Source: a bacterium
GTDB lineage: Bacteria; Planctomycetota; UBA11346
Direction of reading: 5' to 3'
DNA length: 20,988 nucleotides
Assembly: GCA_020049615.1 (NCBI GenBank)
Contig: JAIFKN010000041.1
Location: 1-20,988, forward strand
Both the position numbers and the translations under genes were made by a program. This document shows, piece after piece, positions 1 to 10,779 of the stretch (within the stretch, counting starts at the first letter, position 1; every line of letters starts with the position of its first letter). The notes under the pieces were generated by a model that was given only the letters and a program-made list of their open reading frames with translations, was not told the origin of the DNA and made no database searches.

Positions 1-3245
<3,245 letters not shown>

Positions 3246-3275
3246 TGATGGAAACCACCAACAACCTTACGCACT

Positions 3276-3279
3276 AGGA
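3276..3279 (+). promoter_or_regulatory. Ribosome binding site of the DHOD-like gene
   Basis: AGGA lies 8 nt before the ATG at 3288, the usual Shine-Dalgarno distance. It is one of the few clear ribosome binding sites in the window and fixes this start. Confidence 0.6.
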
Positions 3280-3287
3280 TCACCATC

Positions 3288-4295
3288 ATGGATCTCTCGA
3301 CCACCTACCTCGGCTTCAAGCTGGCCCATCCGTTCATCCCCGGCGCTTCGCCGGTGGTGAACGACCTCGGCGCGGTCCGCGCGCTCGAGGACGCCGGCGC
3401 GCCGATGATCATCATGCCCTCGCTGTTCGAGGAGCAGATCACCGCCGAGGCGCGGGCCACCGCCCATGCCCAGAACCAGACCTCGGACGTCTCCGCCGAG
3501 GCGACCAGCTACCTGCCTGGGGCGGATGACTACCGCCTGGGCACCGACGAGTACCTCGAGCAGCTCCGCCGCATCAAGGCGGCGGTGCGCGTGCCGGTCG
3601 TGGCCTCGCTCAACGGCGTGACGCCCGGCGGCTGGACCGATTATGCCCAGCTGATGGAGCAGGCCGGCGCCGACGCGCTGGAGTTGAACCTCTACGAAGT
3701 GGCGATGGACCCCGACGAGACCGGCGCCCAGGTCGAGGACCGTCTGCTGGCCATCGTCGGCGCCGTGCGCAAGGCGGTGAAGATCCCGCTGGCGGTGAAG
3801 ATGAGCCCGTACTTCACCAGCTTCTCCAATCTGGCCAAGCGCATCGAAGGCGCCGGGGTCAATGGGCTGGTGGTGTTCAACCGCTTCTTCCAGCCCGACG
3901 TCGACATCGAGAACCAGGAGGTCCGCCGCACCTACCCGAGCCACCGCTCGGAAGTGCTGCTGCGCCTGCACTGGCTCGCCGTGCTCTCGGCCCAGCGCAA
4001 GCTGAGTCTGGCCGCCACCGGCGGCGTGCACAGCGAGGTCGAGGCGGTGAAGGCGATCATGTGCGGCGCCCACGCCGTGCAGGTGGTCTCGCGCATCATC
4101 AAGAGCGGCCCTGGCGCCATCCGCGAGCTGCGCCTGCGCCTGGCCGACTGGCTGGCGGCCCACGAGTACGAGAGCGTGTCGCAGATGCGCGGCAGCCTCA
4201 ATCTCGCCCGCTGCCCGGATCCCAAGCTGTACGAGCGTGGCAACTACATCCAGATCCTGCAGTCGTGGGATCTGGCGGCCAAGGAGACGTTCTAG
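3288..4295 (+). CDS. Dihydroorotate dehydrogenase-like FMN protein (PFOR-associated)
   Basis: This is a 335-residue TIM-barrel flavoprotein of the DHOD-like family. The barrel strands are visible in order: a start resembling PyrD (TYLGFKLAHPFIPG), VVASLNGVTPGGW, ALELNLYEV, PLAVKMSP, GLVVFNRFFQPD, LAATGGVHS and HAVQVVSRI. The last two are the usual phosphate-binding loops for FMN. The NxSCPN-type active-site segment of class 1 PyrD is absent: the equivalent stretch reads ELNLYEVAMD, with no catalytic Cys. It is therefore unlikely to make orotate. From general knowledge, this paralogue is often found beside PFOR genes, as here (42 bp gap, own ribosome binding site). Its reaction is not established. 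An oxidoreductase partnered with ferredoxin or PFOR is my inference. Confidence 0.9.
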   Translation: MDLSTTYLGFKLAHPFIPGASPVVNDLGAVRALEDAGAPMIIMPSLFEEQITAEARATAHAQNQTSDVSAEATSYLPGADDYRLGTDEYLEQLRRIKAAVRVPVVASLNGVTPGGWTDYAQLMEQAGADALELNLYEVAMDPDETGAQVEDRLLAIVGAVRKAVKIPLAVKMSPYFTSFSNLAKRIEGAGVNGLVVFNRFFQPDVDIENQEVRRTYPSHRSEVLLRLHWLAVLSAQRKLSLAATGGVHSEVEAVKAIMCGAHAVQVVSRIIKSGPGAIRELRLRLADWLAAHEYESVSQMRGSLNLARCPDPKLYERGNYIQILQSWDLAAKETF

Positions 4296-4305
4296 TCGAG
4301 CGTCC

Positions 4306-4384
4306 GTAGCGCCGGCTTCAGCCGGCCAGGTCGGCGGACTCCAGTCCGCCGTGACGACGGCCCTGGCATCCGCCAGGGCCGTCG
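4306..4384. repeat. Cluster of three adjacent hairpins, REP-like
   Basis: Three inverted repeats follow each other almost without spacing. Hairpin 1 is 4311-4326, GCCGGC-TTCA-GCCGGC, preceded by GTAG at 4306-4309. Hairpin 2 is 4332-4351, with arms CGGCGGACT and AGTCCGCCG around CC. Hairpin 3 is 4355-4384, a perfect 13-bp stem CGACGGCCCTGGC with loop ATCC. A GTAG tetranucleotide directly before a GC-rich hairpin is the hallmark of REP elements, which RAYT transposases mobilise in other bacteria. Whether this copy is repeated elsewhere in the genome cannot be seen here. Confidence 0.6.
4355..4384 (+). terminator. Possible transcription terminator after the PFOR/DHOD-like operon
   Basis: A perfect 13-bp GC-rich stem with a 4-nt loop begins 59 bp after the DHOD-like stop codon. 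It has no T-run behind it (GGTGTTGGTG follows), so it is not a textbook intrinsic terminator. It could still end or protect the upstream transcript. Confidence 0.35.
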
Positions 4385-4397
4385 GTGTTGGTGGCGA

Positions 4398-4426
4398 TTG
4401 TACCGGTAGGCCCCTGGCGATAGCGT
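4398..4426 (+). promoter_or_regulatory. Candidate promoter of kinase 1, leaderless geometry
   Basis: TTGTAC at 4398-4403 and TAGCGT at 4421-4426 are separated by 17 bp. The second box ends 8 nt before the ATG at 4435. No Shine-Dalgarno sequence precedes that ATG, so transcription could begin at or next to the start codon. The match to consensus is weak, and the support comes mainly from recurrence of the same geometry at other genes in the window. Confidence 0.3.
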
Positions 4427-4434
4427 CCCGCTCG

Positions 4435-6732
4435 ATGGCCAGCGAACGGATCGGCAAGTACCAGGTGCGCAGGCTGCTCGGCCAGGGCGGCATGGGCGCG
4501 GTCATGCTCGCCTACGACCCGGATCTCGATCGCGAGGTCGCGATCAAGCTGATCATGCCGCATCGCCTGGATGCGCCGCGGATTCGCGAGCGATTCCTGC
4601 GCGAAGCCCGGGCCCTGGCCCGGTTGTCGGATCCGCATGTCGTGCAGGTCCATGCCTTCGAACCCGATGCCGAGCCGCCATACCTGGTGATGGAGCGCCT
4701 GGTGGGCGAGGACCTCAAGACCCTGGTGCGGCGCACCGGGTCCCTGCCGCCGGCGATGCTGCGCGACTGCGCCTGGCAGTGCGTGCGCGGCCTGGCCGCC
4801 GCCCATGCCGTCGGCATCGTCCACCGGGACATCAAGCCGTCCAACATCATGCTCTGCCGTGGCGGCGTCTACAAGCTGCTGGATTTCGGCCTGGCCGCCT
4901 CGCATGACGGCGACCTCACCGCCTTGGGTGAGGTGGTCGGCACGCGCCGCTATATCGCCCCGGAGCGTCTGGCTGGCGATCTGTCCACGCCTGCATCCGA
5001 CCTGTGGGCCCTCGGCGTCCTGATCTGCGAGATCGGCACCGGTCGTCATCCCTTCCCCCAGGGGCATGGCGCTGTCGATCCGCTGGCCCTGCCCAGCGAG
5101 CCGCCTGAACTGCGCGCCTGGGTCGAGCGCCTCATCGGCGTCGAACCGCAGCAGCGTCCCCAGGACGCCGGTGAGGCCTTGCGGCTGCTCGGCGGCGCGC
5201 CAGCCGCGGCGGCTGTCGAGCCGCCCGATACGACCGACAGGCTCTCCGCCGTCGCAGCCGTGGCCGGCAGCACGACGAATGCCACGCGGGCCGTGGTCAC
5301 CTCGACGCATCGCCCCGCACCGACGGTGCCGCCGGCCGCCCAACCGCTGCTTCGCCCCCGTCTGCCGTTCTGGCTGAAGCTGACCGCCGCCATCTGGCTG
5401 GTCTCCAGCGTCGGAGCGGTGGCGGCCGGCTACGCCATCGCGGAGCGGGCCGTCGCTACCCAGCTGGCCGGCCTGCGTCGCACCCTGCAGGGCATCGCGG
5501 TGGGCGGTTCGCAACTGGTCGATCCCGAACTGCATCGGCGCATGGCTGCCGATCCAGCCGGCACGGCGGCCGAGATCGTCGCGCTGAGCGCGCGTCTCGC
5601 CCGTTTCGCCTCCTCCTTCCCCGAAGTGCGTTTCATCTACACCATGGCGGAGCTGCCGGAGACCCCGAGCACCGGCGTGGTGCAGTTCGTCTGCGACGCA
5701 TCGCCGGAACTCGACCTTGATGGCGATGGCGTCATCGGCGCCACGGAGGCGCAGGCCAAGCCTGGCCAGCGCTACGCCGCCAAGGAATCGCCAGAACTGA
5801 TCCTCGGCTTCACCGCCCCTGCCGTGGATGGCGAACTGACCACCGATGACTGGGGGGTGTGGACCAGCGGTTACGCACCGCTGCTGCTGCCGGACGGCAC
5901 CTCCGCCGGACTGCTCGGCGTGGACATTCCGGCGAATCACATCGCCGGGCTGCGTCAGGACTTCCTCTGGCACAGCGCCATCCTGCTCGGCTCCACCCTG
6001 GTCGCGTTCCTGGCGGCCGGCCTGATCATCGCCTGGCGCATGCGGCGGCCGGTGGCGGAGCTGTCGCGCGGCATGCTGGCGGTCGCGGGTGGCGACCTGA
6101 CCGTCGAGATCTCGGTGCGCAGCAATGATGAGTTCGGCGTGCTGGCCCAGGCGTTCCAGCGCATGCGTGACGAGCTGCGGCGGGCCGCCCAGCTGCGCGC
6201 CGCCTTCGACGGCTTCGTCACCCGCGCCCTGGCCGAGCGCGAAGGCCGCTCCGGCCGTGGCGCCAGCGAGGGAGCCCGCCTGGCGGTGGCCGTGCAAGGG
6301 GGGCAGGAGGCGGCGGTGGCCGCATTGCTCGAGGCCGCCCGCTGCCACGGCGGCGAGCCTGAGCGGGTCGAGGCCGGCGGCATCTGCCTGCTCTTCCCCA
6401 ACAGCCATGCCGGCGACCTGCCGCAGGAGCGGGCCGTGCGTTGCGCCCTGGCGGCGCTGGCGGCCGCACCCGGTCCAGGCTGGGCCTGCGGCATCGCCAT
6501 GGGCGGGCTGCAGTCGCCGGCCCGGGCCTTGGCGTTGGCGCGCTCTGGCCTGCGCATCGGCACCGACCTGCTGGTCGATCCGCCGGTCTATGCCGCCATC
6601 GCCGCCGGCTTCTTCGCCGACCAGGTGCACGAGCGCGACAGTCTCAGTGGACGCACACTCGAGCAGGCCTGGGCGGTGAAGGGTGCGGTCAGCTCGGTGG
6701 TCACGCCATCGTCGCCAGCATCGCCTCGCTGA
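4435..6732 (+). CDS. Receptor-like Ser/Thr protein kinase with extracytoplasmic sensor, HAMP and degenerate cyclase domain
   Basis: This 765-residue membrane kinase has a complete N-terminal Hanks-type domain (about 6-265): the GQGGMGAV glycine loop, K38 in VAIK, HRDIKPSN with catalytic D132, and DFG D150. A Pro/Ala/Thr-rich linker leads to TM1 (about 312-336). An outer domain of about 175 residues follows, containing a canonical EF-hand-type loop (residues 427-438, DLDGDGVIGATE). Then come TM2 (about 514-534) and a HAMP segment (to about 590). The last 160 residues follow the class III adenylate/guanylate cyclase fold (ERAVRCALAAL, then GIAMGG, then SGLRIGTDLLVDPPVY), but the two metal-binding Asp positions are lost (LAVAV and AGGICLLF). 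That domain is therefore probably non-catalytic. The reading frame stays open upstream, but MASERIGKYQ is the natural kinase start. The 3' end overlaps the convergent dehydrogenase gene by 32 bp. Sensing of Ca2+ or a small ligand outside, relayed through HAMP, is inference. Confidence 0.9.
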   Translation: MASERIGKYQVRRLLGQGGMGAVMLAYDPDLDREVAIKLIMPHRLDAPRIRERFLREARALARLSDPHVVQVHAFEPDAEPPYLVMERLVGEDLKTLVRRTGSLPPAMLRDCAWQCVRGLAAAHAVGIVHRDIKPSNIMLCRGGVYKLLDFGLAASHDGDLTALGEVVGTRRYIAPERLAGDLSTPASDLWALGVLICEIGTGRHPFPQGHGAVDPLALPSEPPELRAWVERLIGVEPQQRPQDAGEALRLLGGAPAAAAVEPPDTTDRLSAVAAVAGSTTNATRAVVTSTHRPAPTVPPAAQPLLRPRLPFWLKLTAAIWLVSSVGAVAAGYAIAERAVATQLAGLRRTLQGIAVGGSQLVDPELHRRMAADPAGTAAEIVALSARLARFASSFPEVRFIYTMAELPETPSTGVVQFVCDASPELDLDGDGVIGATEAQAKPGQRYAAKESPELILGFTAPAVDGELTTDDWGVWTSGYAPLLLPDGTSAGLLGVDIPANHIAGLRQDFLWHSAILLGSTLVAFLAAGLIIAWRMRRPVAELSRGMLAVAGGDLTVEISVRSNDEFGVLAQAFQRMRDELRRAAQLRAAFDGFVTRALAEREGRSGRGASEGARLAVAVQGGQEAAVAALLEAARCHGGEPERVEAGGICLLFPNSHAGDLPQERAVRCALAALAAAPGPGWACGIAMGGLQSPARALALARSGLRIGTDLLVDPPVYAAIAAGFFADQVHERDSLSGRTLEQAWAVKGAVSSVVTPSSPASPR

Positions 6733-7702
6733 CCGGGAAGCGCGGCGGCTCGCCGCGGATCACCCGCTGGCACTCCTCGATCGCCAGCTGTCCCATGCGG
6801 CGTACCTCGCCGCTGCTGCTGCCGGCGAGATGGGGGGTGAGATAGACGTTTGGCAGGGTCCAGAATGGGCTCCCGGCGACGGGCGGCTCGGGGTCGGTCA
6901 CATCGAGGTGGGCGGTGATGCGCCCCGTCTGCAGTTCAGCGATGAGCGCCGTCTCATCGACGAGGGCGCCGCGCGCGGTGTTGATGAAGGTGGCCCCATC
7001 GCGCATCGCGCGGAAGAACGGCGCGGCCAGCATATGGCGGGTGGCCGGGATGTTCGGGGCGTGCAGGCTGATGACCTGGCAGTCGCGGGCGAGCTGGGTC
7101 AGGTCGGTCTGCCGGCGGCAGCCGAAGGAGGCGAGGTCGGCGTCCTTGGCGTAGGGGTCGTAGACGTCGACCTGCAGATCCATCCGCTGCAACTTCTCGG
7201 CGACCAGCCGGCAGATGGCGCCGAAGCCGATCAGGCCGACGCGCGTGCGGTAGTTGCCGGGATGGGCCGGAGCGCCGACATGCTTCCGCTGCGCCTTGAT
7301 CGCATCGATGGCCTGGAACCAGCACTTGTTGGCCAGGGTGATCAGCGCCACCGTCACCTCGGCCACCGGCACCGCGTTGGCGTGCATGGCCGTGGTGATC
7401 AGCACGCCGCGGGCGTAGCTCTCCGGGGTGACGAAGCTCTTCACCGAGCCGGCGGCATAGCAGACGGCGCGCAGGCGCGGGGCCCTGGCGAGGAAGGCCG
7501 CGTCGAGCTTCGGCATGCCCCAGGAACCGAGCAGGATGTCGGTGCTGGCGAGCGCCGACTCGGCGTCGGGCATGGTCAGATCGCCCAGCACCCGGACGTC
7601 GGCGGCTGCGCGCAGGCGGGCGAGCTCCTCCTCGGGGAAGTAGCGGGGATGGTCCTTGGTGGCGTGGGTGATGGAGACGACGTTCATGGTGGGCGACAGC
7701 AT
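6701..7702 (-). CDS. D-isomer-specific 2-hydroxyacid dehydrogenase family protein
   Basis: This is a 333-residue, probably NAD-dependent, cytoplasmic oxidoreductase that interconverts a 2-hydroxyacid and a 2-oxoacid. The N-terminal substrate domain is followed by the Rossmann domain beginning VGLIGFGAIC. The catalytic triad of the family is present: Arg in NTARGALVDE, Glu in TDPEPP and His in LTPHLAG. The third Gly of the GxGxxG loop is Cys (codon at 7211-7213), which is unusual. The substrate cannot be told from sequence; the family includes phosphoglycerate, glycerate and lactate dehydrogenases. ATG at 7687 (MNVVSITHA) is an alternative start, and neither start has a clear ribosome binding site. 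It lies 34 bp after kinase 2 and may be the last gene of a FapA-kinase-dehydrogenase operon. Its 3' end overlaps kinase 1 on the other strand. Confidence 0.92.
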   Translation of the reverse strand: MLSPTMNVVSITHATKDHPRYFPEEELARLRAAADVRVLGDLTMPDAESALASTDILLGSWGMPKLDAAFLARAPRLRAVCYAAGSVKSFVTPESYARGVLITTAMHANAVPVAEVTVALITLANKCWFQAIDAIKAQRKHVGAPAHPGNYRTRVGLIGFGAICRLVAEKLQRMDLQVDVYDPYAKDADLASFGCRRQTDLTQLARDCQVISLHAPNIPATRHMLAAPFFRAMRDGATFINTARGALVDETALIAELQTGRITAHLDVTDPEPPVAGSPFWTLPNVYLTPHLAGSSSGEVRRMGQLAIEECQRVIRGEPPRFPVSEAMLATMA

Positions 7703-7736
7703 GGGATGCGGAACGCAGGTTCCAGGCGCGCCGCGA

Positions 7737-8705
7737 TCAGCCCAGCAGCCACCACATCAGTCCTCCGAGGCTGATCACCCCGGCAGCGATGACCGTGGCG
7801 ACGATCCAGAAGCCCTCGCGTCCGCGGCGCAGGCGGCGGATGGCGCTGACGTCGTCAGGCGCCTGCGCCGCGCGACGCAGGAGGGCGGTGAATTGGCCGG
7901 CGTCCTTCGGTCGATGGCCGGGATCCTTGGCCATCGACCACAGGATCAGTTCCGCCACCGCCGGCGCGAGGTCCGGAGCCAGGCTGCGCGGATCGGGCGG
8001 TTCCTGCTGGACCACCTTGCGCATCATCTCGGCAACCGTCTTCCCCGAGAAGGGGGTGTGGCCGGTGACGGTGTGGAAGAGGGTGGCGCCGAGTCCGTAG
8101 ACGTCGGCGGCGTGGCTGACTGCGCTGGCGTCGCGCACCTGCTCCGGCGGCATGTAGGCAGGCGAGCCCATCGCCGTTCCGGCCATGGTCAGGCCCTCGT
8201 CGGGCACTCCTTCGCCCGGCTTGGCGAAGCCGAGATCGACCACCTTGGCCACCCCGCCTGCGGTCAGCAGGATGTTGCCCGGCTTGAGATCGCGGTGGAT
8301 GATGCCGAGCGATCCGAGATGGGCGAGGGCATCGCCGACCTGGCCGAGGAGGTGGACGGCTTCGCGCCAGGGCAGGCGGCCGCGGCTGTCGATGACGCTC
8401 TCCAGGCTGGCGCCGGCGACCAGTTCCATGATCAGGCCGTGCACCCCGCCCTGATGGATGTCGCCATGGATGGCGGCGATGTTGCCGTGGCTGATGCGCT
8501 GGCCGAGGTCGGCTTCGCGCTGCAGGCGCTTGATGTTCTCGGCGTCCTCCGCCGCCACCGTGGTCAGCAGCTTGATCGCCACCGGGGCGTTGTCGGACAA
8601 CCGCGTGCCGCGGTAGACCACCGCCAGGGCCCCAGCGCCGAGCCGCTGGTCGAGCCGGCAGCCGCCGAACACCCGGCCGGCCAGTGGGTCGGAGGTCGCG
8701 GCCAC
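7737..8705 (-). CDS. Small tail-anchored Ser/Thr protein kinase
   Basis: This 322-residue Hanks-type kinase has one domain: glycine loop GAGALAVV (23-30), VAIK K45, HRDLKPGN with catalytic D139, a DLG motif (D157) where DFG is usual, and PPEQ in place of APE. A single hydrophobic helix, GFWIVATVIAAGV onward, ends at the last residue. The kinase should therefore face the cytoplasm as a tail-anchored membrane protein with no outer sensor. The start is GTG at 8705, two bases after the TAG stop of the FapA gene. No other start in this frame gives a sensible N-terminus, so translation is probably coupled to FapA. The longer upstream frame is antisense-free but is just FapA read in another phase. 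Its partner or substrate may be the FapA-like protein (inference from gene order only). Confidence 0.92.
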   Translation of the reverse strand: MAATSDPLAGRVFGGCRLDQRLGAGALAVVYRGTRLSDNAPVAIKLLTTVAAEDAENIKRLQREADLGQRISHGNIAAIHGDIHQGGVHGLIMELVAGASLESVIDSRGRLPWREAVHLLGQVGDALAHLGSLGIIHRDLKPGNILLTAGGVAKVVDLGFAKPGEGVPDEGLTMAGTAMGSPAYMPPEQVRDASAVSHAADVYGLGATLFHTVTGHTPFSGKTVAEMMRKVVQQEPPDPRSLAPDLAPAVAELILWSMAKDPGHRPKDAGQFTALLRRAAQAPDDVSAIRRLRRGREGFWIVATVIAAGVISLGGLMWWLLG

Positions 8706-8707
8706 GG

Positions 8708-10060
8708 CTATTCCCAGACCACCTTGCCATCGCGCAGCCGGAACACGGTCTTGCCCAGGGCCTTGGTGATGGTCAGCTTGGCGTCGGCGCCGATGTGGAT
8801 CTCGACCCCGGGATAGACCGCGTTGTTGACCGTCACGGTGGCGTCGGGGTTGTTGCCGGCGCGCAGCACGGCGTTGTTGAGGACGTTCTCGCATTCGCCG
8901 AGCCGTTTGGTCCGGTGCTCGTAGTCGGCCAGGGCCTGCTGCAGCTTGAGGGCGAGATCCTGGCGCTTGGCCGGGTCGGTCTCCTGCTTGAGCCACAGGG
9001 CGATGCGCTTGGTCTTGGTCTTGGCCAGCCCCACCTCGGTGGCGATCGTCTCGTGCTCGCGGGCGGCGAGGCGCCACAGCGCCACGGCCAGCGGGTTCAT
9101 GCCGACCTGGACGATGCCGCCGAGTTCGTCGGGGTGGCCGAGGTCGTCGATCACCGCCGAACCGCCGCAATGGACCGTGCTGGAGACCAGCAGCTTGGCC
9201 TTGACGTCCCCGGTGGCGTAGATGGTGGCTCCACGCACATCGCTGGAGACGGTGAGGTTGCGACACTTCACCTCGCGGCCGGTGATGTGCTTGGTGACCA
9301 GGTCTCCATGCGTCTTGACCCGGTGCTTGCCGGGCAGGACGCCGCCGCAGACGAGGTTCCCGCGCACCGAGATGCGCGCATCCTCGATCACCCCCTTCAC
9401 CAGCACATCGGCGGCGCTCTTGAGGCTGAAGCCGGCGATGATGTCGCCCTTGATCGCCACCGGCAGCTTGGTGACCAGGTTGCCCCAGTGCATGTCGAGG
9501 TCGCCGGGGATGTCGACCGCCGGCAGGATGTCGAGATGACCGTCGCGGCGGCGCACCACCATGCCGGCCCGCTCGGAGACGACCTCGCTGTCGCCACGCA
9601 GGACCGTGCCTTCGCCGGCGACCGAGGAGAGGTCGGCGTCCTTGGCCTCGGCTACCGGCAGATCCTTGCCAAGGACGGTCCTGCCGGGCGTTCCGGCCTT
9701 CTTCGGCACCAGGCGGGCGAGAATGTCACCGGCCGCCACCTCATGGAAGCGGCCCTGCTCATGGAAGTCGATCTTGTGCTCGGCGTCCTCCTCCAGGCGC
9801 AGGGCGAAGTTGACCAGCACCTTGACGTAGGCGTGCTCTGGCTGCACCGCGGTCGTGCCCTGGGCCACCACCAGGTTCCGGTCGTGATCGGCCGGGACCT
9901 CCACCTCGCGCAGCGCGGCCTCGATCACCCCGGCGATGACTCCGGCCTTCATCATGCGATCGATCGCCGCGCTGGCCGGCATGGTGGCGCGTGCCGGCAG
10001 GTGCAGGACAGCCTGCATGCCGGCCGGATCGACGTCGAGACCGATGGCGTCGTCGGGCAT
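8708..10060 (-). CDS. FapA / DUF342 family protein
   Basis: This 450-residue cytoplasmic protein has the FapA layout. An N-terminal domain (about 1-150) contains HEVAAGDILARLVPKKAGTPGRTVLGKDL, given here as a motif run whose core is AGTPGRTVLG. A polymerised beta-helix of short GD/GN repeats follows (VAIKGDIIAG, ISVRGNLVCGG, VKTHGDLVTK, VKCRNLTVSSD, IYATGDVKAK). A charged coiled-coil stretch (TKTKRIALWLKQ to GECENVLNN) comes next, then the closing strands NNAVYPGVEIHIG. From the literature, FapA-type proteins are linked to polar localisation and to signalling systems, but the biochemical role is open. The frame extends to an ATG at 10078; I prefer 10060 because a TACCCT box ends 6 nt before it. 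It is the first gene of a minus-strand set with kinase 2 and is divergent from the gene at 10159. Confidence 0.88.
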   Translation of the reverse strand: MPDDAIGLDVDPAGMQAVLHLPARATMPASAAIDRMMKAGVIAGVIEAALREVEVPADHDRNLVVAQGTTAVQPEHAYVKVLVNFALRLEEDAEHKIDFHEQGRFHEVAAGDILARLVPKKAGTPGRTVLGKDLPVAEAKDADLSSVAGEGTVLRGDSEVVSERAGMVVRRRDGHLDILPAVDIPGDLDMHWGNLVTKLPVAIKGDIIAGFSLKSAADVLVKGVIEDARISVRGNLVCGGVLPGKHRVKTHGDLVTKHITGREVKCRNLTVSSDVRGATIYATGDVKAKLLVSSTVHCGGSAVIDDLGHPDELGGIVQVGMNPLAVALWRLAAREHETIATEVGLAKTKTKRIALWLKQETDPAKRQDLALKLQQALADYEHRTKRLGECENVLNNAVLRAGNNPDATVTVNNAVYPGVEIHIGADAKLTITKALGKTVFRLRDGKVVWE

Positions 10061-10066
10061 CTGCCC

Positions 10067-10072
10067 AGGGTA
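10067..10072 (-). promoter_or_regulatory. Candidate -10 box of the FapA gene
   Basis: On the minus strand TACCCT (TANNNT type) ends 6 nt before the ATG at 10060, with no Shine-Dalgarno sequence between. The only -35 candidate, GGGACC at 16 bp, is weak. This would make the message leaderless if real. Confidence 0.28.
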
Positions 10073-10158
10073 TAGCATGGGGCGGCCGGTCCCGCCAGCG
10101 GCGCGTGTGGACTGCTCCGCACGGCCGGGTAGCGTGCGCCGACCCCGGGGGACCCCAC

Positions 10159-10779
10159 GTGCGACTCTTCGCCATCTACGCCACCTCGATCGCCTGCGGC
10201 TTCTGCCTGATGGCGCTGGAGATCCTCGGTGCGCGCTTCCTCTACCCGTCGTTCGGCTCGTCGATCGACGTGTGGGCTGCGATCATCACGGTGTTCATCC
10301 TCTCCCTCTCGATCGGCTACGTCATCGGCGGGCGCATCGCCGACCGGAGTTCGGACAACCGCGCGCTGGCGTGGATCGCCCTCGGCGCCGGCGTCCTCTA
10401 CCTGACCCTGCCGACCTACGCCCTTTCGGCCTCCGAGGCGCTGGGCGAGGGCATGGGCCAGCTGCGCTTTGGCGTGCTGGTCGCCGGTCTCGTGCTCTTC
10501 CTGCTGCCCTCCCTGCTGCTGGGCATGGTCTCGCCGATCCTGGTCAAGCTCGCCTTCATCAGCGCCGAGCGCGTCGGCACCACCACCGGCACGCTGTACG
10601 CCGTCGGTTCGATCGGCAACGTCCTCGGCATCCTGGTCACCGACTACGTCCTGCTCGAGCACGTCCCGCTCAATACCAACCTGCTGTGGATGGGCTGCGT
10701 GCTCGCCGTCACCGGTCTGCTCCACCTCGCCCTGCGCCTGCAGGCCAGCGGCCAGCCGGCCGCCGCCCAGGGGGCGTGA
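10159..10779 (+). CDS. Membrane half of a split spermidine-synthase-like (fused-MFS type) protein
   Basis: This 206-residue protein has about six predicted transmembrane helices (near residues 4-24, 38-58, 70-90, 103-127, 148-165, 175-195). The pattern LEILGARFLYPSFGSSIDVWAAII, whose core is ILGARFLYPSFG, and the GRIADRSS loop match the N-terminal membrane part of fused MFS/spermidine synthase-like proteins. The start is GTG at 10159, supported by GGGGGA at 10147-10152 six bases upstream. An upstream ATG at 9991 in the same frame would give an Arg-rich, non-membrane leader running into the divergent gene and is not credible. The stop overlaps the next ATG (ATGA at 10779), so the pair is translationally coupled and probably acts as one complex. 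Transported or modified substrate unknown. Confidence 0.85.
   Translation: MRLFAIYATSIACGFCLMALEILGARFLYPSFGSSIDVWAAIITVFILSLSIGYVIGGRIADRSSDNRALAWIALGAGVLYLTLPTYALSASEALGEGMGQLRFGVLVAGLVLFLLPSLLLGMVSPILVKLAFISAERVGTTTGTLYAVGSIGNVLGILVTDYVLLEHVPLNTNLLWMGCVLAVTGLLHLALRLQASGQPAAAQGA

Noticed and set aside
4318..6630. 770-codon minus-strand frame opposite kinase 1
   Set aside because: Composition is Gly/Arg/Gln/His-rich with no domain, while the plus strand encodes a complete kinase.
7712..7725. GGAAC-GCAG-GTTCC hairpin between kinase 2 and the dehydrogenase
   Set aside because: A 5-bp stem is too short to stand out in GC-rich DNA, and no terminator features follow.
8706..9266. Upstream extension of the kinase 2 frame
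   Set aside because: This part is FapA read in a shifted phase and is Arg/Pro/Gln-rich. The coupled GTG at 8705 fits the kinase N-terminus.
6683..10075. Three long plus-strand frames opposite the dehydrogenase, kinase 2 and FapA genes
   Set aside because: All are antisense shadows; the minus-strand products have complete family motifs.
10108..10135. TGGACT-16 bp-TAGCGT as a promoter for the split synthase genes
   Set aside because: Only 4 of 6 and 3 of 6 matches to consensus, and this gene has a normal Shine-Dalgarno sequence, so the leaderless argument does not help. Not strong enough to list.
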